Shown piece by piece: positions 5,858-6,107 of a stretch of 6,107 nucleotides of DNA (positions within the stretch are counted from its first letter, which is position 1; each line of letters begins with the position of its first letter). The notes under the pieces were generated by a model. It made no database searches. It was not told where the DNA came from and worked only from the letters and a program-made list of their open reading frames with translations. The stretch is from CAYLZN01 sp964387935 (lineage in GTDB: Bacteria > Acidobacteriota > Vicinamibacteria > Vicinamibacterales > JAFNAJ01). The stretch covers positions 1-6,107 of the forward strand of contig CAYLZN010000343.1 in the NCBI GenBank assembly GCA_964387935.1, given 5' to 3'. The position numbers and the translations under genes are program-made.

Positions 5858-6107
5858 ATGGTCGACCTGGCACTGCTGGCCCAGCACCTCATCGAGGGCC
5901 GGGCCGAGGACGTCGCCTCACTGACCAGGCAGGCCCTCGACGAAGGCCGATCGCCGGCAGACATCCTGGCGCACGGCCTGATTGCGGGCATGCAGGTCGT
6001 GGGCGAGCGCTTTCGCGACAACATCATCTTCGTCCCGGAAGTGCTGGTCGCCACGCGCGCGATGAAGGCTGGCCTTGCGCACCTCGAGCCCGTGCTCGCG
6101 GCGTGTG
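5858..6107 (+). CDS. Methyltransferase corrinoid (cobalamin-binding) protein, N-terminal part
   Basis: The first 83 codons are present; the right edge cuts the gene. The visible part is the helical cap domain (B12-binding_2 / MtaC-MtbC-MtmC type): alternating helices LIEGRAEDVASLTRQALDEG (11-30), ADILAHGLIAGMQVVGERF (34-52) and the hallmark NIIFVPEVLVATRAMKAGLAHLEP (55-78). In full-length relatives of about 210-220 residues this is followed by a Rossmann-like cobalamin domain with DxHxxG; that part is outside the window. Such proteins carry a methyl group between a substrate-specific methyltransferase (methylamines, methanol, glycine betaine, methoxylated aromatics) and tetrahydrofolate or coenzyme M. 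A position-54 asparagine in RDNIIF replaces the more usual glycine before the I-F-P-E stretch, a minor variation. The methyl donor cannot be told without the downstream genes. The start has a strong Shine-Dalgarno sequence. A regulator with the same cap domain (MerR/CarH-like) is less likely because no DNA-binding domain precedes it. Confidence 0.85.
   Translation, partial: MVDLALLAQHLIEGRAEDVASLTRQALDEGRSPADILAHGLIAGMQVVGERFRDNIIFVPEVLVATRAMKAGLAHLEPVLAAC

Noticed and set aside
3776..5887. A 703-codon open frame on the minus strand covering the symporter gene and running into Uma2
   Set aside because: Only its last 188 codons (from 4342) match a family. The rest is histidine/arginine/glutamate-rich, lies opposite a clear symporter gene and is a typical GC-rich antisense shadow.

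Overview
The window is gene-dense, GC-rich bacterial DNA (by eye about two thirds G+C, with strong G/C preference at third codon positions). The mix of a 2-hydroxyacyl-CoA dehydratase-type enzyme, an Uma2-family nuclease, an ABC-2 polysaccharide-export permease, an alanine/glycine symporter and a corrinoid protein suits a high-GC, metabolically broad environmental bacterium. Acidobacteriota (Vicinamibacteria-like) or a similar phylum is a guess, because nothing in the window fixes the taxonomy. No rRNA, tRNA, CRISPR array, insertion sequence or integrase was recognised.

Layout. (1) Bases 1-345, minus strand: the N-terminal 115 residues of an ABC-2 permease of the Wzm/TagG polysaccharide-export type, cut by the left edge. 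(2) Bases 346-491: a 146-base gap holding a possible 29-codon leader ORF with a very good Shine-Dalgarno sequence, in the permease's frame but closed by TGA before it. (3) Bases 492-3729, minus strand: three tightly packed genes, transcribed in the order small dehydratase subunit (364 aa), large dehydratase subunit (444 aa), ATP-dependent iron-sulfur activase (271 aa). They are joined by an ATGA and a GTGA stop/start overlap, so they are almost certainly one translationally coupled unit. (4) Bases 3776-4342, minus strand: an Uma2-family PD-(D/E)xK protein directly upstream of the dehydratase genes. (5) Bases 4343-4459: a divergent intergenic region with a nested palindrome touching the Uma2 start codon and short helically phased repeats. 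(6) Bases 4460-5821, plus strand: a full-length AGCS-family Na+ (or H+):alanine/glycine symporter. (7) Bases 5858-6107, plus strand: the N-terminal 83 residues of a methyltransferase corrinoid protein, cut by the right edge.

How the parts may work together. Activase plus two dehydratase subunits form a complete machine of the HgdC/HgdAB (or Fld, Bcr) type: ATP hydrolysis in the activase drives an electron at very low potential into the [4Fe-4S] clusters of the heterodimer. The cluster cysteines and nucleotide-binding motifs look intact in all three proteins. The window contains no CoA-transferase, CoA-ligase, ferredoxin or dehydrogenase, so the substrate cannot be read from it. The divergent symporter and corrinoid protein point to amino acid uptake and one-carbon (methyl) metabolism. 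Whether the corrinoid protein and the ATP-driven reductase module are functionally linked is the most interesting open question here, and it is only an inference from proximity.
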